A DNA stretch of 64,000 nucleotides, from contig JAAAPD010000024.1 in assembly GCA_009908505.1 (NCBI GenBank), forward strand, positions 1 through 64,000, read 5' to 3'. Below, in pieces: positions 52,223 through 60,667 of the stretch. Both the position numbers and the translations under genes were made by a program. How positions within the stretch are numbered: position 1 is the first letter of the stretch; every line of letters begins with the position of its first letter. Under the pieces are notes generated by a model. It searched no databases. It saw only the letters and a list, made by a program, of their open reading frames with translations, and was not told where the DNA came from. This DNA is from Alphaproteobacteria bacterium. Lineage in GTDB: Bacteria > Pseudomonadota > Alphaproteobacteria > Rhodobacterales > Rhodobacteraceae.

Positions 52223-53188
52223 TCATAGACCTTCGTCCCTCTCCGGATCGCGCCCGGTAAAGCTGAGTGTGGCGAGGGGCGCGCTCCCGGCGGCGCCCCA
52301 GTCGGCCAGCGCCTGCGCCAGTCGCGCGGCGGGACTGTCGGCATCTTCGGTTTCGCGCAGCACCGCCCACCAATCCAGCGATACCGGCTCGGCCCCTAGT
52401 TCGCGGGCGACAAGCGTGCCGTCGCTCAACTCCGGCTGGATTGCCCAGCGGCTGAAGACCCCGACGCCCATACCGGCGCGGACGAGGTCGATCACCGCCT
52501 CCGGCGTGGGCATCGCGGTCACTTGGCGAAACGGCGCCTCGGGCGCTCCGATCAGCACCTCCCATTCGAAGCCGGGCTCGCCCGACAGCGGATAGGTGAA
52601 CAGCCGGTCGTCCTGCATCGCACGACTGTCGATGAACGGCGCTTCGGCCAGCGGGTGACCCGGCGCCACGGCCGCGACCACCGGATCCGTGCCCAGCCGC
52701 AGCCAGCGGAACCGCGACCCGTCGCGCGGCCGGCCATAGACCGTCGAGACATCGGCGGCACCTTCGAGCAGCGCGGTGAACGGCTGCGCGGCGGCTCGGG
52801 CCGACAGGTCCACGGTCAGGCCTGGTTCCGCACCCGCGAGATAGTCGAGGAAGGCGGGCAGCCAGTGATATCGGCTGTAGGTCGCCTGCCCGAGCCGCAC
52901 CAGCGTCTGCCCGGCTGCGCCGGCGGCGGCGAAGTCACGCTCGATCCGCGTCAGCTCGTCCACCATGCGGGCCGCGAAGGCGCGCAGCCGCTCGCCCTCC
53001 GCCGTGAGCGAGACGCGCCCGTCCGTGCGCTGCACCAGCGCCACATCGACCCTGCGCTCGGCCTCGCGCAGGCGGTGCGATACCGCCGATTGCGTCAGCC
53101 CGAGACGCCGCGCGGCCGCCGTGACACCGCCGGTTTCGGCGAGCGCGACGAGGACCGTGAGGTGATTCATTCCGAGGCGCGGGATCAT
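52223..53188 (-). CDS. MetR-like LysR-family regulator
   Basis: 321 residues from the ATG at 53188 (an upstream ATG at 53209 would place the operator inside the gene). Helix-turn-helix at 5-60 (LTVLVALAETGGVTAAARRLGLTQSAVSHRLREAERRV). The effector domain follows MetR in outline: YSRYHWLPAFLDYLAG, LFTYPLSGE, then DLVRAGMGVGVFSRWAIQP. A TGAA-N5-TTCA site, the MetR consensus of enterobacteria, lies just upstream. It is divergent from an EamA exporter, probably its target. Effector could be homocysteine or another amino-acid metabolite (inference). Confidence 0.82.
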   Translation of the reverse strand: MIPRLGMNHLTVLVALAETGGVTAAARRLGLTQSAVSHRLREAERRVDVALVQRTDGRVSLTAEGERLRAFAARMVDELTRIERDFAAAGAAGQTLVRLGQATYSRYHWLPAFLDYLAGAEPGLTVDLSARAAAQPFTALLEGAADVSTVYGRPRDGSRFRWLRLGTDPVVAAVAPGHPLAEAPFIDSRAMQDDRLFTYPLSGEPGFEWEVLIGAPEAPFRQVTAMPTPEAVIDLVRAGMGVGVFSRWAIQPELSDGTLVARELGAEPVSLDWWAVLRETEDADSPAARLAQALADWGAAGSAPLATLSFTGRDPERDEGL

Positions 53189-53193
53189 AGTGC

Positions 53194-53210
53194 CATGAAA
53201 CCATTTCATG
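53194..53210. promoter_or_regulatory. MetR-type operator between LysR gene and EamA exporter
   Basis: CATGAAA-CCA-TTTCATG is a perfect 7-bp inverted repeat and contains TGAA-N5-TTCA, the MetR binding consensus. It sits 6 bases upstream of the regulator's start and 57 before the exporter's, so it could repress the regulator and activate the exporter. Confidence 0.6.
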
Positions 53211-53266
53211 TGATCCGTGAAAACTCGGAATTTCCTTGACGGCCTCGCATCGTCTACCCGGGGTGC

Positions 53267-54184
53267 ATGACCCGCGCCGCCCGCCTTCCTTGTCCCACCT
53301 CCGTCGCGACGCTTGCGGTGGCGCTGACCGCGATCCTGTTCGGCCTCGTGCCGCTGTTCGCGCGTGAATTGCAGGACGAAGGCGTCGGCGCGGCGAGCAT
53401 CGCGCTGTCGCGCTACCTCCTGTCCGCGGCGGTGCTGCTGCCCTTCCTGCCGCTGCAGCGCGCCAAGCGTGGCGAGGGGCTGCTGATCGGCGGGGCGGGC
53501 ATGGCCATGGGGCTGGGCTGGATCGGCTACCTGCAGGCGATCGAGACCGCGCCGATCGCGGCGGCGGGTGTGATCTACATGTCCTACCCGCTGTTCTGCC
53601 TGACGTTCGCATGGCTTCTGCTGGGCCAGCGTCCCACCCGGCGCGCGGTGGTCGCGGGCCTGATGATCCTGCTGGCTGCCGGACTGTTACTCGATCCCGG
53701 CGGGTTGGCGCCCGGTGCTGCCCTGGCGCTTTTGTGGTCATTGCCGGCGCCGGCAACCTTTGGCTTCCTCGTCCTCGTGTTGTGCGCGTTGACGCCGAAC
53801 CTGACAGCGCTGGAAAAACTGGCCGCCGGGATGGCCGGCTCCACGCTCGGCCTCGCACCGATGGCGCTGACGCAGGACGTGGGCGCCATGCTGCCGCAAA
53901 CGGCCGAGGGCTGGACGTGGATCGCCGGTCTGGGGCTCGTGACGGCCCTGCTGCCGCAGCTGATCTACACCATCGCGGCGCCGAAGGTCGGGGCTGCGCG
54001 AGCGTCTGCGGCCGGCAGCTTCGAGTTGCCCACGATGCTGGCCATTGGCTGGATCGCGTTCGGCGAGACGCTTGGCCTGCGCGAGGCGGTCGCCGCCACG
54101 CTGGTGTTGGCAGCGATCGCGCTGTCTCCGGCGATCCGGCCTGCAGAGCTGGTAGCGCCGAAGCTTCCGGCAGGAACGACATGA
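53267..54184 (+). CDS. EamA/DMT-family drug-metabolite exporter
   Basis: 305 residues, ten predicted membrane helices in two EamA repeats (SIALSRYLLSAAVLLPFL, then YMSYPLFCLTFAWLLLGQRP in the first; SFELPTMLAIGWIAFGETLG in the second). These proteins export amino acids, purines or other metabolites. Divergent from a MetR-like regulator with a shared operator, suggesting inducible efflux of an amino acid or thiol compound (inference). Confidence 0.87.
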   Translation: MTRAARLPCPTSVATLAVALTAILFGLVPLFARELQDEGVGAASIALSRYLLSAAVLLPFLPLQRAKRGEGLLIGGAGMAMGLGWIGYLQAIETAPIAAAGVIYMSYPLFCLTFAWLLLGQRPTRRAVVAGLMILLAAGLLLDPGGLAPGAALALLWSLPAPATFGFLVLVLCALTPNLTALEKLAAGMAGSTLGLAPMALTQDVGAMLPQTAEGWTWIAGLGLVTALLPQLIYTIAAPKVGAARASAAGSFELPTMLAIGWIAFGETLGLREAVAATLVLAAIALSPAIRPAELVAPKLPAGTT

Positions 54185-54439
54185 TTGCCGTGGGCGATAC
54201 GCTGCCAGACTGAAGCGCCCTGCGGCTCTATCGACCAGAAGCACCCGCTAGCACCTGCCGCTCGTGGACAGCGTAGCAAATGACGGCTCCCCGCCGTTTA
54301 CGTCGAATGCTGCGCTCCACACGGAAGTCCGTGAAGGGCTCTCACCCGGCATTCGCCGCGTGTTACACGAAAGGCCGCTATCGGGAAATCGCCCAAATTT
54401 TGCAAACTCCGCTATCTCCGCAAAGCTGCCCGCCACCCC

Positions 54440-55132
54440 TCACAGCGGCGCCACCTCGGCCAGGATCGGCAGGTGGTCGGACGGGTGCGGCCCCTTGGCC
54501 CGGGCCGGAATGTCCAGCGGTGTGACGCGCAGGTGCTCGCAATGGGCAATGCGGTCCAGCGCCGCGACCGGCAGGGTGGCCGGGAAGGTGCGCCCGGGTG
54601 TCAGAACCGTGTAATGCCGCGCCAGCCGTCCCAGGCCGGTCTTGCGGCTCCATTCGTTGAAATCGCCCAGGATGACCGTTGGCAGGGTCGGCAGACCCTC
54701 CAGCGCCTCGCGGATATGGTCGAGCTGCTGGCGGCGGTTGCGGCGCAGCAGGCCCAGGTGCACGCCGACCACGCGCAGGCCCGGCAGATCGACGGCGATG
54801 GCGCCGCGCGGCTCGAGTCCCGGCAGCGGAAAGCGGTGAATGTCCACCGGGTCCAGCCCGGGCCGGGCCAACAGCGCGATGCCGTGCCAGCCCAGGCTTT
54901 CGCCGTTATCGGCCACGGGCAGGGGGCACAGGCCGGTATGGGTCTCGATCATCTCCCGGGGCAGGGCCGAAGGGCGTTGCCCCAACCGGTGATCGGCCTC
55001 TTGCAGGGCGACGATATCGGCCCTCAGCGACGCGATGGCGCTGAGCACCCGCAGCGGATCGCGGCGCAGGTCGGTGCCGAGCCCGGCGCGGATGTTGTAG
55101 CTGGCCAGCCGGAGGGGTGCGGTTTGCGTCAT
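54440..55132 (-). CDS. Endonuclease/exonuclease/phosphatase (EEP) family hydrolase
   Basis: 230 residues with the full EEP set: RLASYNIRAGLGTD, IVALQEAD (metal Glu), VVGVHLGLLRRNR, VILGDFNEWSRKTG and SDHLPILAEV. The subgroup with LLRRNRRQQL and GDFNEW is common beside membrane-protein and phospholipase D genes in alphaproteobacteria, though no PLD gene is adjacent here. No signal peptide. Substrate unknown. It starts 41 bases from the divergent membrane-protein gene. Confidence 0.85.
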   Translation of the reverse strand: MTQTAPLRLASYNIRAGLGTDLRRDPLRVLSAIASLRADIVALQEADHRLGQRPSALPREMIETHTGLCPLPVADNGESLGWHGIALLARPGLDPVDIHRFPLPGLEPRGAIAVDLPGLRVVGVHLGLLRRNRRQQLDHIREALEGLPTLPTVILGDFNEWSRKTGLGRLARHYTVLTPGRTFPATLPVAALDRIAHCEHLRVTPLDIPARAKGPHPSDHLPILAEVAPL

Positions 55133-55173
55133 GATCCCTATATAGGTCGGACCAAGGCAGATTCGGAGACCCC

Positions 55174-55821
55174 ATGGCGCGTTTCAAAGGCCCGATCCCG
55201 GTCCTTGTGATCCGGGCGTTCCTGATCGTCGAGATCGTGACCGGCCTGGTCACCGGCCAGTGGATCCCGGTTTTCGTGGCGCTGTCGACGCTTGGCCTGA
55301 CCCTGTTGCCCGACCGTTTTGCCCGGTTCTTCGGGATCACCCTGCCGGGGTCGATCCTGTCGGCCATCGTCATCTTCATCTTCGCCACACTGTTCTTGGG
55401 CGAGGTGGCCGATTTCTACGTCCGGTTCTGGTGGTGGGACGTGGCGCTGCATTTCTTCTCGGCGCTGAGCATCGCGGCCATGGCGTTCCTGATGATCTTC
55501 ATGCTGTTCGAGGGCGACCGCTATGCCGCGCCGCCCTGGGCGCTGGCGGTGCTGTCGGGCGCGGTGGCGCTCGCCATCGGCACGCTGTGGGAAATCTTCG
55601 AATACGGGATGGACCAGATCTTTGGGATGAACATGCAGAAATCCGGCCTCGATGACACGATGACCGACCTGATGATCGACACGCTGGGCGCGGCGCTGGG
55701 CGCGCTGTCGGGCTACCTGTTCCTGAAGGGGCGGCAACTGGGCGGACTAGGCGCGGTCATGGCGGAATTCATCGCGCTCAACCGGCGCCTCTATCGGAAA
55801 TTGCGGGACCGGGCGGAGTAG
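55174..55821 (+). CDS. DUF2238/YjdF-like membrane protein
   Basis: 215 residues, six predicted membrane helices. Conserved polar residues sit in the membrane part: WWDVALHFFSAL, GTLWEIFEYGMDQ and DDTMTDLMIDTLGA, a D-H-E-E-D-D pattern recalling DUF2238 proteins. It is followed by a strong bidirectional terminator. Function unknown; the acidic/His pattern could be a metal site (inference). Confidence 0.72.
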   Translation: MARFKGPIPVLVIRAFLIVEIVTGLVTGQWIPVFVALSTLGLTLLPDRFARFFGITLPGSILSAIVIFIFATLFLGEVADFYVRFWWWDVALHFFSALSIAAMAFLMIFMLFEGDRYAAPPWALAVLSGAVALAIGTLWEIFEYGMDQIFGMNMQKSGLDDTMTDLMIDTLGAALGALSGYLFLKGRQLGGLGAVMAEFIALNRRLYRKLRDRAE

Positions 55822-55844
55822 GACGCAGCGGTCCGGTAAACGAA

Positions 55845-55870
55845 AAAGGGCCGCCCGCGGGCGGCCCTTT
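55845..55870. terminator. Bidirectional intrinsic terminator
   Basis: A perfect 26-base palindrome: AAAGGGCCGCCCG followed by its reverse complement. An A-run on the left gives a T-tract for minus-strand transcripts (end of the TRAP operon), and CTTT follows on the plus strand (end of the DUF2238-like gene). It lies between convergent genes. Confidence 0.85.
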
Positions 55871-55890
55871 CCAGTCACCGGTAAAACGAC

Positions 55891-56949
55891 CTACTGCAGG
55901 TCGGCCTCGTAGGTCTCGGACAGTTCGGCCTCGGCCGCGTCCACGGCGGTGATCATCGCGTCGAGGATTTTCCCGCCGCCATCGACATTCTCGCGGAACC
56001 AGTCCTGCACCGGGGCCGCGGCCTCGGCGAACATGGCCTTTTCCTCGGGGGTCGGCACGTAGATGTCACCACCGCCCTCGACGAATTCGGCATAGGCCTG
56101 GATCGAGTTGCGCTTGGGCGCTGCGAAGGTGGCCTGCTGCAGGGCATAGAAGCCATCCATCACGACGCGGCGGTTGGCCTCGTCCATGGACAGGAACTTC
56201 TCGTTGTTCATCCACCACAGGGCGCCCATGTAGGCGTGGCCGTCCAGCGTGACGTATTGCAGGCCGGCATCGGGGAACTTCATGCCCATGATGTCGGTGA
56301 TGCCGTTCTTGGACCCGTCGACAACCCCGGTCTGGAAGCTGGTGAACAGTTCCGGCCACGGGATCGGCGTGGGCGAGGCGCCAAGCGCGCGCACCAGTTC
56401 CTGCGGAAGGTCCGCGACCACGGTGCGGATCTTCAGGCCTTCCATGTCCTCGGGCGTCTGGATGCGGCGCTGGGTGTTTGCGAAGTTGCGCCAGCCGCCG
56501 GTATTGCCGATGGTCATCAGGCGGATTGTGTCGCCGCTGTCTTCCAGTGCCATGTCGCGCATGGTGCGCACAAAGTCCGAGCGCAGCACGCGTTCGGCCA
56601 CGCGGTCATTGGCCATAAGGTAGGGCAGGTCGAGCACCTGCACGTAGGGGAAGATCCCCGCCGCGCCGCCAGAGGTCGAGATGTAGATGTCGATCGATCC
56701 TTCGGAGACGCCTTCAAGGCACTCCGCGCCGGTCGAACACAGCTGCGTGCCGATGAACAGTTCCACCTCGATGGCGCCGTTCGACGCGGCCTCGACATAG
56801 TCTTTGAAGACGATCAGGCCGTCATAGTCCTCGTCGTTCTCGTTGGAATTGGCCGTCGCCCGCAGGGTGATCGTGTCCTGCGCAGCGGCCGGAAGGGCCG
56901 CGACGGAGACCGCCGAGATCGTGGCGGCGGTAAGGAGATGTTTCAGCAT
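55891..56949 (-). CDS. dctP: TRAP transporter solute-binding protein, DctP family
   Basis: 352 residues with a Sec signal (MLKHLLTAATISAVSVAALPAAAQ). DctP blocks are visible: GAIEVELFIGTQLCS, LKIRTVVADLPQELVRALGASPTPIP with the Arg that clamps the ligand's anionic group, and LFTSFQTGVVDGSKNG. It delivers an organic anion to the DctQM permease. As last gene of the monooxygenase-reductase-TRAP unit its cargo may be a sulfonate such as sulfoquinovose or its glyceride (inference). Confidence 0.9.
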   Translation of the reverse strand: MLKHLLTAATISAVSVAALPAAAQDTITLRATANSNENDEDYDGLIVFKDYVEAASNGAIEVELFIGTQLCSTGAECLEGVSEGSIDIYISTSGGAAGIFPYVQVLDLPYLMANDRVAERVLRSDFVRTMRDMALEDSGDTIRLMTIGNTGGWRNFANTQRRIQTPEDMEGLKIRTVVADLPQELVRALGASPTPIPWPELFTSFQTGVVDGSKNGITDIMGMKFPDAGLQYVTLDGHAYMGALWWMNNEKFLSMDEANRRVVMDGFYALQQATFAAPKRNSIQAYAEFVEGGGDIYVPTPEEKAMFAEAAAPVQDWFRENVDGGGKILDAMITAVDAAEAELSETYEADLQ

Positions 56950-56978
56950 TTGGTATTCCTCCCTGTTTGCTGGTCGTC

Positions 56979-58550
56979 TCAGTTTGCGATTTGTGGCTCA
57001 GGGCTTATGCAAGCCATGTAGCCGGCGTCCGGCGGACATCCGAGGAAGTCCGCAAGATAGGGAACCGTCATGGAAATCTGCGGAAAATAGGTGATCAGGA
57101 AGATCACCGCGATCTCGACGGCCAGGAATGGCAGGATCGCCCGGGCGATGGTTTCGACCTTTTCCCGACTGACCGTCGAGGCCACGAAAAGCACCAGCCC
57201 CATTGGCGGCGTGGCCAGCCCGACGGTCAGGTTGACCGACATGATGATCGCGAAATGGACCGGGTGCACCCCCAGTTCCACGAAGATCGGGCCGAGGATG
57301 GGCCCGAGGATGATGATTGCCGGCCCGGCATCGAGGAACATGCCCACGACGAAAAGCAGGATGTTGATGAGGAACAGCAGGATTAATGGGTTTTCACTCA
57401 GTCCCAGGATGATGTCCGTCAATATCTGCGGGGCATATGACAGCGACACGACAGTCTTGAAGGCAACCGCCGCGCCGACCAGAAGCAGGACCGCCGAGGT
57501 CGCCAGGGCCGAGCGTTGCAGCACCGCGATCAGGTCGCGGATCGACATCGAGCGCAGCACGAAAAAGCTGACGACGAGGGCGTAGAAGACGGCGATTGCA
57601 CTGGCTTCGGTCGGGGTCATGACCCCTACGAGGATGCCGCCCAGGATAATGATCGGGGTCTGAAGGGGTGCGACGGCCTTCTTGCAGACCACGCGGAAAT
57701 CGTGGCTGACCTTGCCGCGGTAGTAGATCAGCAGGCCATGCGCGATCAGCAGCATGACGGCGAAGACGATCCAGAGATTGACGTCGTGGACCTTGTCGCC
57801 GTTCGCGTCGAGACTGGCCAGCCCGACCCGGACCGCCAGGCCCGAATAGATCGCCATCAGCAGCCCGGCTATGTTGATCCGCAGCAGCAAGAAGCTGACC
57901 CAGTGTTCGGTCAGGCTCAGGCTCTGGTTCGACCGGACGATGCGTTCCGCCTTGGGCAGGTCGTAGCGGTCGGCCAGCAGCCGCACCACGGCCATCAGGC
58001 CCAGGCCCACCATGACGCCCGGCACGATCCCCGCCAGGAACAGCGCGGCCACGCTTTCGCCCATGACATAGGCATAGATGATCATGATCCCCGAGGGCGG
58101 GATGATCGGGCCGATCACCGAACTGGCCGCGGTGACAGCGGCGGCGAACCTGCGGGTATAGCCGTTCTTTTCCATCGCCGGAACAAGGGTGGACCCCAGC
58201 GCCGAGGTATCGGCCACCGCTGACCCGGACAGCCCCGCGAACAGGATCGAGGACAGGATGTTCACATGGGCCAGCCCGCCGCGCAGGTGCCCCATGATCG
58301 CCTGAGAGAATTCCACAAGGCGGATGGTGATGCCGCCGCGGTTCATGATCTCGCCGGCCAGCATGAAGAAGGGCAGGGCCATCAGCGGGAAACTGTCCAT
58401 CCCGTTGTAGAGGTTGCGGTAGAGCACCGAGAGCTGGCGCGCCTGGTCATCGACCACCAGCAGCCCGAAAGGCGCCGCCAGCAGGGCGAAGACCACCGGC
58501 AGGCCGATCATGATCAGGATCAGGAAGAGCGGAAGAAACCAGATAAGCAT
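56979..58550 (-). CDS. dctM: TRAP transporter large permease, DctM family
   Basis: 523 residues, twelve or more membrane helices; PFFMLAGEIMNRGGI, LSGSAVADTSALG, IGPIIPPSGIMIIYAYVMG and TPPMGLVLFVASTVS are canonical DctM motifs. The chain is longer than the ~430-residue norm owing to a central insert of about 90 residues (around 195-290) with extra hydrophobic segments, as in a subset of DctM proteins. Driven by sodium. Start overlaps the dctQ stop. Confidence 0.9.
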   Translation of the reverse strand: MLIWFLPLFLILIMIGLPVVFALLAAPFGLLVVDDQARQLSVLYRNLYNGMDSFPLMALPFFMLAGEIMNRGGITIRLVEFSQAIMGHLRGGLAHVNILSSILFAGLSGSAVADTSALGSTLVPAMEKNGYTRRFAAAVTAASSVIGPIIPPSGIMIIYAYVMGESVAALFLAGIVPGVMVGLGLMAVVRLLADRYDLPKAERIVRSNQSLSLTEHWVSFLLLRINIAGLLMAIYSGLAVRVGLASLDANGDKVHDVNLWIVFAVMLLIAHGLLIYYRGKVSHDFRVVCKKAVAPLQTPIIILGGILVGVMTPTEASAIAVFYALVVSFFVLRSMSIRDLIAVLQRSALATSAVLLLVGAAVAFKTVVSLSYAPQILTDIILGLSENPLILLFLINILLFVVGMFLDAGPAIIILGPILGPIFVELGVHPVHFAIIMSVNLTVGLATPPMGLVLFVASTVSREKVETIARAILPFLAVEIAVIFLITYFPQISMTVPYLADFLGCPPDAGYMACISPEPQIAN

Positions 58551-59146
58551 CAGTCGGCCCCCGCCATCTTGTCATCGGAAAGATCGTTCAGCCGGTCCTC
58601 GCCGCCCAGAAGCGTGACAAGGCCGCGCAGGATCAGCTCGACATTGACAAGGATCAACAGGTTCACCCCGACCCAGAGACCGGCATATTGATAGCTGTTG
58701 GCGAATTTGTCGCCGCATTTGCCGATCTCGATCCCGAAGGGCCAGCGCAGCGACGAGGAACAGCCGCGCCCGGACAGGCTGTCGACATGGTTGTTCAGCC
58801 CCTTGTCCCAGGCGATCACCAGCACCCAGAGCGCGATGAAGAGCAGCATCAGGCCGAGCAGCGTCGCGAGGACCTTGGACAGCGCCCTCTCCAGCATGTC
58901 GATCGCCACGAAACCGCCCTGGCGGTAGGCCAGCGGGGCCATCAGCCCGGTCATCCAGATCATGCCGAAGCGCGCGCCCTCCTCGGTCCAGTTGGGCGCA
59001 TCGTTCAGGACGTAGCGGAAAAAGACCTGCCCCAGGATCAGGCAGACCATGATGGCCAGCGCGATCACGGCGATCACCCGGCCCACGGCCAGAATGCCGG
59101 TATTCACCCGTTCGAGCGGCCAAAGGACCCTCAGCAAAACCGCCAT
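58550..59146 (-). CDS. dctQ: TRAP transporter small permease, DctQ family
   Basis: 198 residues, four membrane helices, with NDAPNWTEEGARFGMIWMTGLMAPLAYRQGG, the DctQ signature. An atypical loop near 130-150 has two Cys (RGCSSSL and GKCGDK). It forms the scaffold half of the DctQM permease. GGGAGGAGG upstream is a strong ribosome-binding site. A 123-base gap with two hairpins separates it from the flavin reductase. Confidence 0.88.
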   Translation of the reverse strand: MAVLLRVLWPLERVNTGILAVGRVIAVIALAIMVCLILGQVFFRYVLNDAPNWTEEGARFGMIWMTGLMAPLAYRQGGFVAIDMLERALSKVLATLLGLMLLFIALWVLVIAWDKGLNNHVDSLSGRGCSSSLRWPFGIEIGKCGDKFANSYQYAGLWVGVNLLILVNVELILRGLVTLLGGEDRLNDLSDDKMAGAD

Positions 59147-59169
59147 GGCGGTTCCTCCTCCCTGTTTTC

Positions 59170-59219
59170 GGGGCCGGGATGGCCCCTTTTCTTTCGGGCC
59201 GGACTCTTCGGCGGTCCGG
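59170..59219 (-). promoter_or_regulatory. Intercistronic hairpins between flavin reductase and dctQ
   Basis: GGGGCC-N5-GGCCCC (59170-59186) with TTTT on the plus-strand side, and CCGGAC...GTCCGG (59199-59219). For the minus-strand operon the T-run is on the wrong side, so these probably act as mRNA-stability elements that allow the TRAP genes a different level from the enzymes, not as a full terminator. Confidence 0.35.
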
Positions 59220-59269
59220 TCCCATGTGGCGCGGGCCTCCTCCCCGAGGTCCGCGCCACGAGTCAGGTG

Positions 59270-59755
59270 TCAGCCCTTGATGCCGACAAAGCGCCCCCCC
59301 TGGAAGAGAAGCGGCATGCCGTCCCGAAAGGCCGTGTGATTCACGCGCCCCACGATGATGACATGGTCGCCCGCATCATGGGCGGCGTCCAGTGTGCATT
59401 CGAACCGGGCAAGGCAGCCACGGATATGTGGCACGCCATGTTCGCCGGTGACCCAGTCCAGCCCGTCAAAGGCGTGCTTGTCACGGGTGAAGCCGTCGCA
59501 GATCTCGCGCTGGTGACTGTCGAGCACATGGATCGCGAAATGCGGGGCGTCCTTGAAATAGTCGAAGCGTTTGGACGCCTTGGCCGGGGACCACAGCACC
59601 AATGGCGGGTCGAGCGACACGCTGGAAAAGCTGTTGGCGGTGATGCCCACTGGGCCGTCCGCGCTGGGCACCGTCACGACCGTCACGCCGGTGGCGAAAC
59701 TGCCAAGCGCCGCGCGATAGGCACGCGGATCCTCGGTGGGATCGAAGCCGTTCAT
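59270..59755 (-). CDS. Flavin reductase family protein, SmoA-like
   Basis: 161 residues of the HpaC/SsuE-like FMN reductase fold: FATGVTVVT, GITANSFSSVSLDPPLVLW and the C-terminal VNHTAFRDGMPLLFQGGRF. It would supply reduced FMN to the LLM monooxygenase two genes upstream. In the sulfo-SMO pathway SmoA has this role. The ATG at 59755 fits the family; longer frames read into the reductase gene. Confidence 0.87.
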   Translation of the reverse strand: MNGFDPTEDPRAYRAALGSFATGVTVVTVPSADGPVGITANSFSSVSLDPPLVLWSPAKASKRFDYFKDAPHFAIHVLDSHQREICDGFTRDKHAFDGLDWVTGEHGVPHIRGCLARFECTLDAAHDAGDHVIIVGRVNHTAFRDGMPLLFQGGRFVGIKG

Positions 59756-59780
59756 CTGATGTCCCCAGTTGCCATCCACG

Positions 59781-60665
59781 TCACGGCACCTCGTCCCCGA
59801 GCGCGGCGGTATAGAGTTCAAACCAGCGTTCGCGGGTCATGTCCACCTCGAAGGCGTCCGAAAATCCCCTGATCCGGTCGATATTGTTGGTGCCCATCAC
59901 TGGCAGAATACCCGCCGGATGTGCCAGCAGCCAAGCCACGGCGACGGCGGCACGGTCCACCCCGTCGGCCTCGGCCACGGCATCCATGGCGCGGCCCAGG
60001 TCATCATCGGCGGTCATCAGCGCCCCGCCGCCCAGCGGCGACCAGGCCATGGGCGGGATGCCGCGTTCCTGCAGGTAGGCCACATCGCCATTGGTGAAGC
60101 CCTGGTGCGCGCCCAGGCTCAGCTCGATCTGGTTGGTCACCAGTTTCGTCTTCATCGCCGATTGCAGCAGCGTCCAGTCATGCAGCTTGAAATTCGACAC
60201 GCCCACTGCGCGCACCTTGCCGCTGGCCACGACCTCGTCCAGCGCGGCGCCGGTTTCGCGGTGATCCATCAGCGGATCGGGGCGGTGGACCAGCAGCAGA
60301 TCGATCTTGTCGATCCCCATCAGGCGCAGGGAATGATCGACCGAGGCCAGGATGTGGGCGCGGCTGGTGTCGTAATATTTCACCCGTGCATCCGAATAGC
60401 GCCCCATCGGGGCCACGATATCGCACTTGGTGATGACCTCGATCTGGTCCTTGATCTCTGTGGTCAGGCCGGCGCCCATCACCTCTTCGGCCATGTAGCC
60501 GCCATAGATGTCGGCCTGGTCCATGGTGGTGATGCCCTGTTCCAGGCAGGCCTCGATCTTGGCCTGCACATGGGCCGGGCTGGTGTCGGAATCGTCGCTC
60601 AGCCGCCACATGCCGTAGACGATACGGCTGAAGGACAGGTCGGGTTGCAGCTTGATACGGTCCAT
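59781..60665 (-). CDS. Aldo/keto reductase, SmoB-like
   Basis: 294 residues, TIM-barrel reductase of the YdhF-like AKR group. The catalytic tetrad is D52, Y57, K80 and H127 (ADIYGGY, VITKCD, LLVHRPDP). In the sulfo-SMO pathway SmoB reduces the 6-oxo-glucose left after desulfonation to glucose with NADPH. Here it lies 2 bases after the monooxygenase and before the flavin reductase, matching that set. A general aldehyde reductase is the alternative. Confidence 0.87.
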   Translation of the reverse strand: MDRIKLQPDLSFSRIVYGMWRLSDDSDTSPAHVQAKIEACLEQGITTMDQADIYGGYMAEEVMGAGLTTEIKDQIEVITKCDIVAPMGRYSDARVKYYDTSRAHILASVDHSLRLMGIDKIDLLLVHRPDPLMDHRETGAALDEVVASGKVRAVGVSNFKLHDWTLLQSAMKTKLVTNQIELSLGAHQGFTNGDVAYLQERGIPPMAWSPLGGGALMTADDDLGRAMDAVAEADGVDRAAVAVAWLLAHPAGILPVMGTNNIDRIRGFSDAFEVDMTRERWFELYTAALGDEVP

Positions 60666-60667
60666 TG

